Positions 1 through 5,877 of a DNA stretch of 6,103 nt are shown one piece after another. Below the pieces are notes generated by a model. That model was not told the DNA's origin, searched no databases, and saw only the letters and a program-made list of their open reading frames with translations. The stretch's first letter is position 1, and each line of letters starts with the position of its first letter. This DNA is from Candidatus Omnitrophota bacterium (GTDB taxonomy: Bacteria > Omnitrophota > Gorgyraeia > Tantalellales > Tantalellaceae): assembly GCA_023142805.1 (NCBI GenBank), contig JAGLIU010000180.1:1-6103 (forward strand), written 5' to 3'. A program made the translations under genes and the position numbers.

Positions 1-1
1 A

Positions 2-3000
2 ATAAAAAACACGTTATATACCAATGAGAAACAGAAACAATTAAATAAGTTATCAAATAATTTTGTTTTAATAAAATCCTTATTTGCTTTCTCTCTAACT
101 AAAGAGGAGTATAGATATTACAGGGAAAACGAAAGAGATTTTGAGATACAAAAAATATTAACATTTATAGAAAAAGAAACCCCCGTATATGGCATATCGG
201 TAATCCCTGATAAGAGTGTTGAAAACCTTGATGATTACAGGGAAAGAACGATTTCCTTCTATGAAGGGGGTATAAAACGAGATAACGCTTTTATTAATAA
301 TTTGAAATTTAATGGGTCCACAGAATCAGGAAATGAAAAAGAGGGAGCGGCGATATTAGTTACCGGGGGGTTTCACACCGAAAACCTATGTGAATTATTT
401 AGGGGAAATAATATATCATATATCTCGATCATTCCAAATTTTAAAAATCCCGAAGGATATGAAAGTCCTTATTTTAGGTTATTAGATGGGAGAGAAGCGG
501 AAATACAGCGAAAGCTTTATCCCATATTTGCCGCGCAATACCAAATACAAATTGCCTCTATGCTATCAAATGTAATTGCTTCGGAAGTATGGGGTAAAGC
601 GAATATAGATAGCTTTAGAGCGGCAGTACTTGTTCAGGAACAAATAGCTAAAGGACGTGATATATTCGATATAAAAAAAGACGGGGAAAATGTAATTTTT
701 TATATGAGTGACGGAACAAGCGAATTATTGTCAATAAGAGTTCTCTTAGATGCGGTTCATCAGAGAGATATTGACGGGCAGATGGAAATATTGCCGGAGG
801 AAAATTTTAAGGATATAGAAAATATAAATGATATCTTAGATGAAATTAAAGGCTTTTTAGGATCTATTGGAGCTGATCAAAAAATCTTAGATAGTGTGGA
901 TGCGTTAAAGGGCAACAACATAGATGGGGGTGCTTTGGTGAGAACCGTTGAAGGTATTACTTTTCGTGGACATGCTGGAGGCCAAGGTATCAGGATAAAT
1001 GCTGATCTTAAAGAAAAAGCAATGAAGACAACCATAATTCATGAAATTATTGCAGGTTTATATGGGGATCATTTTTTAGCGGGAAGAGTGGAAATAGCAT
1101 ATTTAGCAGACAATACGAATCAAAAAATACTAGCGGAAGAAACTTTCTTGTCTAACGCAATATGGAATATGACGCCGGATGAAAGACTTATGGTTGATAG
1201 AGATTTCTCTGCGAGAGATGCTTCTCAAAGAAATAAAATAGTAGCTGTTTTAAGGCAACATCTTGATGAAATCTTTAGTCAAGATAGTTTGAGGAATACT
1301 TTTCATACAATGGCGTATTGGGAAGATGTGTTTCGAAAAGCTGGAGCTTTAGAATTGTTTAATGAGGCACAACCCATAATCAGGGAATTAATAAAATCCG
1401 GGAGAACAGTTTATAATTCGGGGAATTGGCATACAGGTAAGGATTTAATAAAACCAATGATTTCGAAATTAGGTGAATTTTCTGAAGAGGGGAAAACAAT
1501 AGCTTTAGAAAGAGCAGAGAAAGTTTCAATTACTACTAGAAGAGCCAGGGGGCAATCCCAAGATCCAAAGTCAGCTTTGCGGGATATTATGGGTGAGATC
1601 ATAACACAAAAACAAAGAACAAATTCGGTATTTTTACCAATTATTAGAATCCAAAATGGTTTGATCACAGGATTAATATACGACAGAAACGCTGTAAGAG
1701 CGTTTGAAGAGACACTTTCATCTTTGGGATTAAAGCCTGCTCTAGGTTCTGTAGTTGCTGCAGAATTTGAAGAAGCAGTTGAAGCTTTTCCCCAAAGAAT
1801 AGTTGTTGATAATGCTGCGAGTGTGGATAGATTTTTACGATATCTTGCTGAAAGATATGGGGTCGGAGAACAAGAGGAAGCATCAGAGGAAGCACCAGAG
1901 AAAGCAGAAGATGTGACTATAACAGAAATAAATCAAATAATAGAGAGAATTAGGAGTCAAGCGCCTGATCCCAATGCTGTAGAAAGAACAATCCGGGATG
2001 TGGTGGAACCCTGGTTACTTAGAATGTCTCAGGAAGAAGCCGGAAGAATGTTATTTGAATTAAATGAGAAATGTTTAATTTCATTGGGTTATGTTATTCA
2101 AATAAGTCCAGTAGGAAGGCGGGATGAAAAATGGATAGTTTTATATAAGGCATATAAGATCGAAGAAATTGATATTCAAGGAGAATCTGTTGATGTTTTA
2201 TACTTAAGACAAGTAACAAGGTTTTCAGACGGAATTTTACGTGGCAATCCTGGTTGGAGTGATTTTAAGCAGAAATATGTCGCTGTGTTTACTGAATCAA
2301 TAGAACAAGAAGTTGATAAGGTAATTATGCCTGCGCTTCGAAATGGAGAGTTGCCGTTTAAAGGTATAAGACGAAGTTCAGAATATGCTAATATTCAGCA
2401 ATTAGCTGAAATATCGTTGCAACTTCTTCAAAAGGAATTTTCAGGCAAATCAAGACAAGAAATAATTGAACTAATTGAAGAGTCTACAAAAAGACATGAG
2501 GTGAGACATAAACGTAATGAGATTACTAAAAATAGGGAGTGGGGAGATAGCATTAATGGCTTGGACGAGGAAACGTCGGCTGAGCTAGACGCTTTAAGAG
2601 TAGCGCCGTATTATAACATCTTTCAGCTTATTCAATTAAGCTTAAGCCAACAGTCATATAAATTGCCGTTTAATGTATTTGGATTTTTAGGCAAGGAAAT
2701 TGGCAGCCCATTTATTCCTAGAGGTCGAGATCTTGGTGGTTTAATAAACTGGCTAGTCGGCAAGAAAGGGATAGGTGGTTTTTTTGCAAAACAAGGAGTT
2801 ATAGATTTAACCAGATCTGATTTGGAGAGAAAAGCAATTGCGGCATCCGAAAGATTTGAAAGAGATGTGAATATAGCCGATATTGGTTTAGACGCGGTAG
2901 AGCATAGAGTTGTTAATGAGGTAGTAAGAAAAGCGGCTATCGAAGGTCGGTTAGAAGATAGAGGTGAGGTTAACGGTAAACGCATAATTGTGATAAAAGG

Positions 3001-4111
3001 GATAGATTTTCTTGTTGCTAATCAGCGTGGACACGCTGGTGTAGAAAGAAATGTAGTATATATCGCGGAAGGAGCATTTAATGATACTCTAGTGTTGCAT
3101 GAAGCCATAGAATTACAGAAGTGGCAAGAAAAGGCGCTTGAATTAGCTGGTGTTGATGTAATAACTGATTGGAATAGTTTAACTAATAGACAAAGGAGAG
3201 AATATAAACAATTATTGCGACAATGGATCCGGGATAACATTTTTGAAGCGCGCAAACTGGAAGAACGTTATCATAAAGAAGCCAATTTGAGCGCTAATGT
3301 TGAAGCTGGCGAGGTGGTAGAGGATAGTTATGTTGAAGATTCTTTAAGTGAAATTAAAGATCCGATAGAAACAAGAAAAACAGCAGTTGAAAAATTATTA
3401 AGCTCGATTCAAGGGAAAAGTATGATTGTTAAAACTATAGCAGGTATTCCTTCCAGTGAAGAAGCACCGGAATTTGTTACAACAGTTTTTTCAACTATTG
3501 GAGATGTAAATAGAGACTTAGCTAAGAGCGGATTTGGAATAGTAAAATCAACAGCTTATTCGCAAGAGGGGGATAAGAAACAAATAGTAACGTTTGCTTT
3601 ATATGCAAATAATCCTCAAGCTACTCAAGAAAACATAAAAAAAGCAGTAGATATCGCGAATAGACTCTTTCGGGATCAATTAGAACCGGGACAAGACGGA
3701 CATATAGTTTTGTTTGCCCCGCAAATGGATCAAGGGAGAGGGCCACAGGTGGCTCTTAATGTACAGGAAAATTACAAAACAGAAAATAATATTACTGTTG
3801 TTCCGGATGCCTATACTGATTATAATTTAGGCGAAAAGCAGTATCCCGATATTCAGGCCAGGGGAGCATTGGCGCGTCATATTGCTTTTGGAAGAATATG
3901 TGAAAGGAATAACAATATTGTTGGAAGAGATATTGCCTTAGAAGCTATAAAGGAGTTTTTAATGAGAGAATCTGGTAATGAGAATTTAGATGCGATAAAA
4001 ACAATTGAAGATCTTTTAAAAGTAGAGAACACTCTAAGAATTAGGGCAATAGATTATCAGGAAATCGTTCAATGGGCAGAATCGCAAAAAGCTGTTGATA
4101 CGTCACTGTAA
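2..4111 (+). CDS. Giant multi-module protein, 5'-partial, with HEVRH zincin-like motif and two RGHAG...HE modules
   Basis: The frame is open from base 2 to the TAA at 4109-4111, giving 1,369 visible residues (numbered from the codon at base 2). Bases 2-301 contain no in-frame ATG, GTG or TTG. The TTG at 302 has no Shine-Dalgarno and sits inside coding-like sequence, so the true start lies left of the window. Modules in order: N-terminal segment (1-100); a strand-rich segment with ILVTGGFHT (about 118-126); module RGHAG-x20-HE (322-348); an unnamed region with FLPIIRIQNG near 544; an EEAx linker (625-636); HEVRH (832-836) followed by an acidic DEETSAEL segment (855-862), an HExxH...E arrangement as in zinc metalloproteases; module RGHAG-x19-HE (1009-1034); a C-terminal region (about 1141-1369) with VVPDAYTD. 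No clear membrane segment is visible and the N-terminus is missing, so location is unknown. I recall similar large proteins in Omnitrophota. Metalloprotease activity is inference; function is otherwise unknown. Confidence 0.9.
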   Translation: MKNTLYTNEKQKQLNKLSNNFVLIKSLFAFSLTKEEYRYYRENERDFEIQKILTFIEKETPVYGISVIPDKSVENLDDYRERTISFYEGGIKRDNAFINNLKFNGSTESGNEKEGAAILVTGGFHTENLCELFRGNNISYISIIPNFKNPEGYESPYFRLLDGREAEIQRKLYPIFAAQYQIQIASMLSNVIASEVWGKANIDSFRAAVLVQEQIAKGRDIFDIKKDGENVIFYMSDGTSELLSIRVLLDAVHQRDIDGQMEILPEENFKDIENINDILDEIKGFLGSIGADQKILDSVDALKGNNIDGGALVRTVEGITFRGHAGGQGIRINADLKEKAMKTTIIHEIIAGLYGDHFLAGRVEIAYLADNTNQKILAEETFLSNAIWNMTPDERLMVDRDFSARDASQRNKIVAVLRQHLDEIFSQDSLRNTFHTMAYWEDVFRKAGALELFNEAQPIIRELIKSGRTVYNSGNWHTGKDLIKPMISKLGEFSEEGKTIALERAEKVSITTRRARGQSQDPKSALRDIMGEIITQKQRTNSVFLPIIRIQNGLITGLIYDRNAVRAFEETLSSLGLKPALGSVVAAEFEEAVEAFPQRIVVDNAASVDRFLRYLAERYGVGEQEEASEEAPEKAEDVTITEINQIIERIRSQAPDPNAVERTIRDVVEPWLLRMSQEEAGRMLFELNEKCLISLGYVIQISPVGRRDEKWIVLYKAYKIEEIDIQGESVDVLYLRQVTRFSDGILRGNPGWSDFKQKYVAVFTESIEQEVDKVIMPALRNGELPFKGIRRSSEYANIQQLAEISLQLLQKEFSGKSRQEIIELIEESTKRHEVRHKRNEITKNREWGDSINGLDEETSAELDALRVAPYYNIFQLIQLSLSQQSYKLPFNVFGFLGKEIGSPFIPRGRDLGGLINWLVGKKGIGGFFAKQGVIDLTRSDLERKAIAASERFERDVNIADIGLDAVEHRVVNEVVRKAAIEGRLEDRGEVNGKRIIVIKGIDFLVANQRGHAGVERNVVYIAEGAFNDTLVLHEAIELQKWQEKALELAGVDVITDWNSLTNRQRREYKQLLRQWIRDNIFEARKLEERYHKEANLSANVEAGEVVEDSYVEDSLSEIKDPIETRKTAVEKLLSSIQGKSMIVKTIAGIPSSEEAPEFVTTVFSTIGDVNRDLAKSGFGIVKSTAYSQEGDKKQIVTFALYANNPQATQENIKKAVDIANRLFRDQLEPGQDGHIVLFAPQMDQGRGPQVALNVQENYKTENNITVVPDAYTDYNLGEKQYPDIQARGALARHIAFGRICERNNNIVGRDIALEAIKEFLMRESGNENLDAIKTIEDLLKVENTLRIRAIDYQEIVQWAESQKAVDTSL
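965..1054 (+). other. RGHAG...HE module, copy 1 of the giant protein
   Basis: Visible residues 322-351 read RGHAG, 20 residues, then HEIIA. The residues before the His are T-T-I-I. The spacing and flanking pattern match the second copy at 3026-3112 within one residue. Only an HE is present, not HExxH, so any metal binding would need other ligands. This is a sequence-level observation; the fold is unknown. Confidence 0.55.
1874..1909 (+). repeat. Three 12-bp tandem repeats encoding an EEAS-EEAP-EKAE linker
   Basis: Three consecutive 12-base units, beginning gaggaagcatca, gaggaagcacca and gagaaagcagaa, encode acidic EEAx tetrapeptides (visible residues 625-636). The composition suggests a flexible or helical linker between the N-terminal half of the giant protein and the HEVRH-bearing region. 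In-frame expansion or contraction of the 12-bp units would change linker length without breaking the gene. Confidence 0.75.
2495..2587 (+). other. HEVRH (HExxH) zincin-like motif with downstream acidic segment
   Basis: Visible residues 832-836 are HEVRH, preceded by a helix-like segment (IIELIEESTKR). Nineteen residues later comes DEETSAEL (855-862), which offers Glu856, Glu857 or Glu861 as a third ligand. In gluzincins HExxH provides two zinc ligands and the catalytic Glu, and a Glu on a following helix supplies the third ligand. The arrangement is seen directly; peptidase activity is inferred and the family is not identified. Confidence 0.55.
3026..3112 (+). other. RGHAG...HE module, copy 2 of the giant protein
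   Basis: Visible residues 1009-1037 read RGHAG, 19 residues, then HEAIE, with D-T-L-V-L before the His. A G-I-x-F element precedes RGHAG in both copies, directly in copy 1 and a few residues further off in copy 2. The RGHAG codons are 13/15 identical between the copies. An internal domain duplication within the giant protein is the simplest reading. Confidence 0.55.
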
Positions 4112-4140
4112 TTTCGGGAGAACTCCAGGCCTCGAAATTA
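4109..4140 (+). repeat. Inverted repeat containing the stop codon of the giant gene
   Basis: TAATTTCG (4109-4116) is complementary to CGAAATTA (4133-4140). The stem extends by a G-U and a G-C pair to 10 bp with a 12-nt loop. The TAA of the giant gene forms the foot of the stem. No T-run follows on either strand, so it is not a typical intrinsic terminator. It could protect the mRNA 3' end or separate the two convergent units. Confidence 0.5.
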
Positions 4141-4218
4141 GAAATAACGAATGCTGCGGAATTAATTCTAAAGTTTAGGGTTGATCTCTCAAGCTTTGAA
4201 AAAATATACTCCAGTGAA
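4141..4218. other. Short gap between convergent genes, nothing recognised
   Basis: This AT-rich stretch lies between the giant gene's terminal hairpin and the 3' end of the decayed HEPN gene. I see no ORF with a ribosome binding site, no convincing hairpin plus T-run, and no RNA gene. Confidence 0.5.
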
Positions 4219-4472
4219 TTATTTTAGGATGGATTTAGCTGTTTTTATGAACAAGGCGACATTTTTAAGCACTGCCTCGGCGCCTTTTTTTGAAAATTCT
4301 CCATGATAATCCGCATTCTCGCGGCGTATTTATATTTTTTGTTTTTAAATCTATCAATAGCTTCATCAAGATCATCAATTGCTTGAGTAAGCTTCTTCTT
4401 AATAAGCTTTTTCCCTTGAGGAAATTTTAGTATTCTTCTTTTATCTAAAGCTTTCTGAAATTCGGTATTCAT
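4219..4472 (-). pseudogene. HEPN-domain partner gene, internally deleted and frameshifted
   Basis: The start (ATG 4472-4470) overlaps the stop of the upstream HTH-MNT gene as ATGA, with GAGG at 4480-4477 as ribosome binding site, so translation would be coupled. Residues 1-50 (MNTEFQKAL... to KYKYA) match the N-terminal half of the HEPN proteins that accompany HTH-nucleotidyltransferases. The frame then gives unrelated residues and stops at 4245. In another minus frame, from about 4326 to the TAA at 4221-4219, the DNA reads RRENADYHGEFSKKGAEAV followed by LKNVALFIKTAKSILK, which matches the C-terminal end of the same family. About 45-55 central residues, including the helices carrying the R-x4-6-H RNase motif, are missing at a junction near 4323-4326. 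The frame-level product would be 75 aa and is probably inactive. Family assignment is from memory of the family pattern. Confidence 0.8.
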
Positions 4473-5002
4473 TTTTCCTCAAATAGTAGGATGCCTTTAG
4501 TAATTTTTTTATGAAAGACAGAGTTTTCTTTTTTTAATTTAGCTAGATTTTGGGGAGTATTAATAACATACTGTATTTTCGCTCTTAAATGGCTTTTGTA
4601 TATTATCTTCTGAACTTTTTCAGGTTCACGTGTAAGAACAAATAGGTCTATGTCACTATCAATGTTGTTTTGACCAAGAGAAGCGCTGCCGTACAAGACT
4701 ATTTTTATAGATATGCCACAAAGTTTATCTACCAAAGGCTTAAGGATTATAATGTTTTGTGTGATTTTTAATTGTTTAATAAATGAGTTGCGAGGATCAA
4801 CGTGGTAGAAATACATCCGGCCCTTCTTTTCCCGAAGAACTAATCCTGTTTTGAGCAAGTTACGCAGAGCAATATTAACAGCAGCTTTACTTATTTTGGA
4901 GAGTCGAGAAACCTCTCTGTCATAATACTTTTCATCGGGATGTTTTAAAAGGAACGCTAAAACTTTTTGGGTAGTTGTATTGTATATTATTCCGTCGAGC
5001 AT
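4469..5002 (-). CDS. Winged-helix / minimal nucleotidyltransferase (MNT) protein, 177 aa
   Basis: Residues 1-70 form a MarR/ArsR-like winged helix: DREVSRLSKISKAAVNIALR is the recognition-helix region and the wing ends at MYFYHVDP. Residues about 98-150 are a minimal nucleotidyltransferase fold with GSASLG (105-110) and SDIDLFV (116-122), the GS-x10-DxD signature using Asp117 and Asp119. The third carboxylate expected in the later strand is not evident; the strand reads KIQYVIN, with Gln144 near that place. A GGGAG site (5012-5008) lies 5 nt before the ATG. In MNT-HEPN pairs this protein is the antitoxin, some members nucleotidylating a HEPN Tyr. The fused HTH suggests it also represses its own promoter (inference). 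The next gene overlaps by 4 bp and is a broken HEPN gene, so this antitoxin or regulator appears to have lost its partner. Confidence 0.87.
   Translation of the reverse strand: MLDGIIYNTTTQKVLAFLLKHPDEKYYDREVSRLSKISKAAVNIALRNLLKTGLVLREKKGRMYFYHVDPRNSFIKQLKITQNIIILKPLVDKLCGISIKIVLYGSASLGQNNIDSDIDLFVLTREPEKVQKIIYKSHLRAKIQYVINTPQNLAKLKKENSVFHKKITKGILLFEEK
4473..4480 (-). promoter_or_regulatory. Ribosome binding site of the HEPN remnant, inside the MNT gene end
   Basis: On the minus strand GAGG (4480-4477) is followed by AAAA and the ATG at 4472, within the last codons of the HTH-MNT gene. Together with the ATGA stop/start overlap it indicates that the two were translated as a coupled pair before the HEPN gene decayed. 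Confidence 0.6.
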
Positions 5003-5007
5003 AAGTT

Positions 5008-5012
5008 CTCCC
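5008..5012 (-). promoter_or_regulatory. Ribosome binding site of the leftward HTH-MNT gene
   Basis: GGGAG on the minus strand (5012-5008) precedes the ATG at 5002-5000 by 5 nt and supports that start. Confidence 0.7.
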
Positions 5013-5023
5013 TTATTTTCTAA

Positions 5024-5063
5024 GATACTAAAATATTAGACACAAATCTATTATATTAGTATC
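5024..5063. promoter_or_regulatory. Inverted repeat GATACTAA...TTAGTATC, candidate operator of the leftward unit
   Basis: GATACTAA (5024-5031) and TTAGTATC (5056-5063) are perfect 8-bp inverted arms with centres 32 bp apart, about three helical turns. One arm abuts the -10 box inside the promoter spacer; the other lies in the predicted 5' leader. ATATTAG is also directly repeated at 5033-5039 and 5053-5059, a 20-bp period. The placement suits repression by a dimeric winged-helix protein, plausibly the HTH-MNT product itself (inference). Confidence 0.5.
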
Positions 5064-5077
5064 CAACAGAAAGTCAA
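5050..5077 (-). promoter_or_regulatory. Sigma70-like promoter of the leftward HTH-MNT unit
   Basis: On the minus strand TTGACT (5077-5072) and TATAAT (5055-5050) are separated by 16 bp. The -10 is a perfect consensus and the -35 is 5/6. It lies about 48 bases upstream of the start codon, leaving a leader that contains the ribosome binding site. Confidence 0.7.
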
Positions 5078-5164
5078 GGGTTTAAGATATATTTAAATAA
5101 GGTAGTGAGGTGTAACTGAGTTTTAGGGTAAATACTCCGTGTGCTCAAATTGTGTCAAAAGGCC

Positions 5165-5179
5165 ACATTTTTAAAATGT
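5165..5179. promoter_or_regulatory. 15-bp palindrome ACATTTT-T-AAAATGT upstream of the rightward promoter
   Basis: The perfect 7-bp arms (5165-5171 and 5173-5179) lie 10 bases upstream of the rightward -35 box. This could be a protein-binding site in the shared control region. It is AT-rich, so chance is not excluded. Confidence 0.35.
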
Positions 5180-5189
5180 AGGGCGAGTC

Positions 5190-5218
5190 TTGACTATATA
5201 GGTGTAATATGTTACACT
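5190..5218 (+). promoter_or_regulatory. Sigma70-like promoter of the rightward HTH-MNT unit
   Basis: TTGACT (5190-5195, 5/6 to consensus) is followed after 17 bp by TACACT (5213-5218, 4/6). The -10 lies in the right arm of the GTGTAA/TTACAC palindrome. The -35 is identical to that of the leftward unit. The mRNA start would be near 5225, giving a short leader with AGGAG. Confidence 0.55.
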
Positions 5219-5229
5219 TATCGGTGTAA
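5202..5229. promoter_or_regulatory. Three alternating GTGTAA half-sites over the rightward promoter, candidate operator
   Basis: GTGTAA (5202-5207), its complement TTACAC (5212-5217) and GTGTAA (5224-5229) form two overlapping perfect inverted repeats with 4- and 6-nt spacers. They cover the -10 and the likely transcription start. A further GTGTAA lies at 5110-5115. The layout is typical of a cooperative autorepressor site; the HTH-MNT gene just downstream is the obvious candidate regulator (inference). Confidence 0.55.
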
Positions 5230-5230
5230 A

Positions 5231-5235
5231 AGGAG
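5231..5235 (+). promoter_or_regulatory. AGGAG ribosome binding site that fixes the start of the rightward HTH-MNT gene at 5243
   Basis: AGGAG stands 7 nt before the ATG at 5243. The in-frame GTG at 5141 has no such site and lies upstream of the promoter, so it is not the start. The ATG at 5238 is out of frame and stops after two codons. Confidence 0.8.
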
Positions 5236-5242
5236 ACATGTT

Positions 5243-5788
5243 ATGATATCAATGAGATCTAAGATAGCAAAAGTACTTTTGAATTATTTTTTTCTCAATC
5301 CCGAAGAAAGTCTTTTTGTGAATGAAATATCACGAAAAATGGATCTGGATAAGAGGAATCTTGTAAAAAAACTTAAAGAATTTGAAGATGAAGGAATTCT
5401 GGCAAGTGAGACCAGAGGAAATCAAAAAATATACTCAATAAATCGCCTGTACCCGTTGTATGAAGAATATAGAAAAATAGTTTTTAAAACAATAGGTATT
5501 GAAAATAGGTTAAAGAGCATAATTAAACAGGTGAAAGGTATCGAGAAAGTTTATCTGTTCGGGTCATACGCTAAAGACACAATGGAGGTACATAGCGATA
5601 TAGATCTTTTAGTAATTGGGGATCATAAGATCATGGAGTTGCAAAAAGAGATCAGTAAATTGCAGAAAGAAATTGGCAGGGAAATCAATGTTGTAAATAT
5701 GGATAAAAAGGAATTTGAAAAAAGAAAAACAGAAAAAGATCCTTTTATTGAAACCGTATTCAAAGAAAAAAACATTGAGGTAATTTAA
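5243..5788 (+). CDS. Winged-helix / minimal nucleotidyltransferase (MNT) protein, 181 aa
   Basis: Residues 1-68 are a winged helix: NEISRKMDLDKRNLVKKLKE is the HTH, and GNQKIYSIN the wing tip and last strand. A helical linker (70-95) leads to the nucleotidyltransferase domain with LFGSYAKDT (105-113) and SDIDLLV (118-124), the GS-x10-DxD signature using Asp119 and Asp121. The later strand where a third Asp is expected reads REINVV, with Asn149 there, so catalysis may be weak or lost. The start at 5243 is fixed by AGGAG and by the promoter at 5190-5218. The stop overlaps the next ATG (TAATG), which begins a truncated HEPN-type partner. The role is probably antitoxin and autoregulator of an MNT-HEPN pair (family knowledge plus inference). 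It shares architecture with the divergent gene at 4469-5002, but the two are clearly different in sequence and not a recent duplication. Confidence 0.87.
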   Translation: MISMRSKIAKVLLNYFFLNPEESLFVNEISRKMDLDKRNLVKKLKEFEDEGILASETRGNQKIYSINRLYPLYEEYRKIVFKTIGIENRLKSIIKQVKGIEKVYLFGSYAKDTMEVHSDIDLLVIGDHKIMELQKEISKLQKEIGREINVVNMDKKEFEKRKTEKDPFIETVFKEKNIEVI

Positions 5789-5877
5789 TGAAGTTTGACG
5801 ATAAATATTTTGCAAAGTTCAACTTTACATTATTATTGGATCCCGGATATCCTGTCTTCGTCAGGATTCCGGGATGA
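5788..5877 (+). pseudogene. 5' remnant of a HEPN-type partner gene, cut off by a palindromic repeat
   Basis: The ATG at 5788 overlaps the TAA of the HTH-MNT gene by one base, with GAGG at 5777-5780. The first 14 residues, MKFDDKYFAKFNFT, resemble the N-terminus of HEPN proteins paired with HTH-MNT genes. From about residue 15 the frame runs into the palindromic repeat and reads LLLDPGYPVFVRIPG before a TGA at 5875-5877. An intact partner would be over 100 residues, so the RNase core is absent. Insertion of, or deletion next to, the repeat is the likely cause. The identification rests on a short match and on context. Confidence 0.6.
5840..5875. repeat. Palindromic repeat with 14-bp bulged stem (ATCCCGGA...TCCGGGAT)
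   Basis: Arm 5840-5854 pairs with 5862-5875 over 14 bp with one bulged T (5848) and a 7-nt loop. The ends, ATCCCGG and CCGGGATGACG, resemble small dispersed palindromes found in many bacterial genomes. It is GC-richer than the genes around it and begins where HEPN homology ends. T6 occurs 7 nt downstream, so weak terminator activity is possible. Confidence 0.7.

Noticed and set aside
302..304. TTG as the true start of the giant gene
   Set aside because: There is no Shine-Dalgarno, and the same frame is open and protein-like for 300 bases upstream.
1411..3255. Minus-strand ORFs inside the giant gene (75-120 aa)
   Set aside because: They are low-complexity shadows of the plus-strand gene, with no recognisable domains or ribosome binding sites.
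5039..5156. GACACAA (5039-5045) and TTGTGTC (5150-5156) as a shared operator pair
   Set aside because: A single 7-bp inverted match across 110 bases of AT-rich DNA is expected by chance.
5141..5242. In-frame GTG-initiated N-terminal extension of the rightward HTH-MNT gene
   Set aside because: It has no ribosome binding site, would span the promoter and palindromes, and its residues do not resemble an HTH-MNT N-terminus. The AGGAG-ATG at 5231-5245 is far better.
5609..5815. Minus-strand ORF of 68 aa opposite the rightward HTH-MNT gene
   Set aside because: It is a Phe-rich antisense shadow of a clear gene, with no supporting signals.
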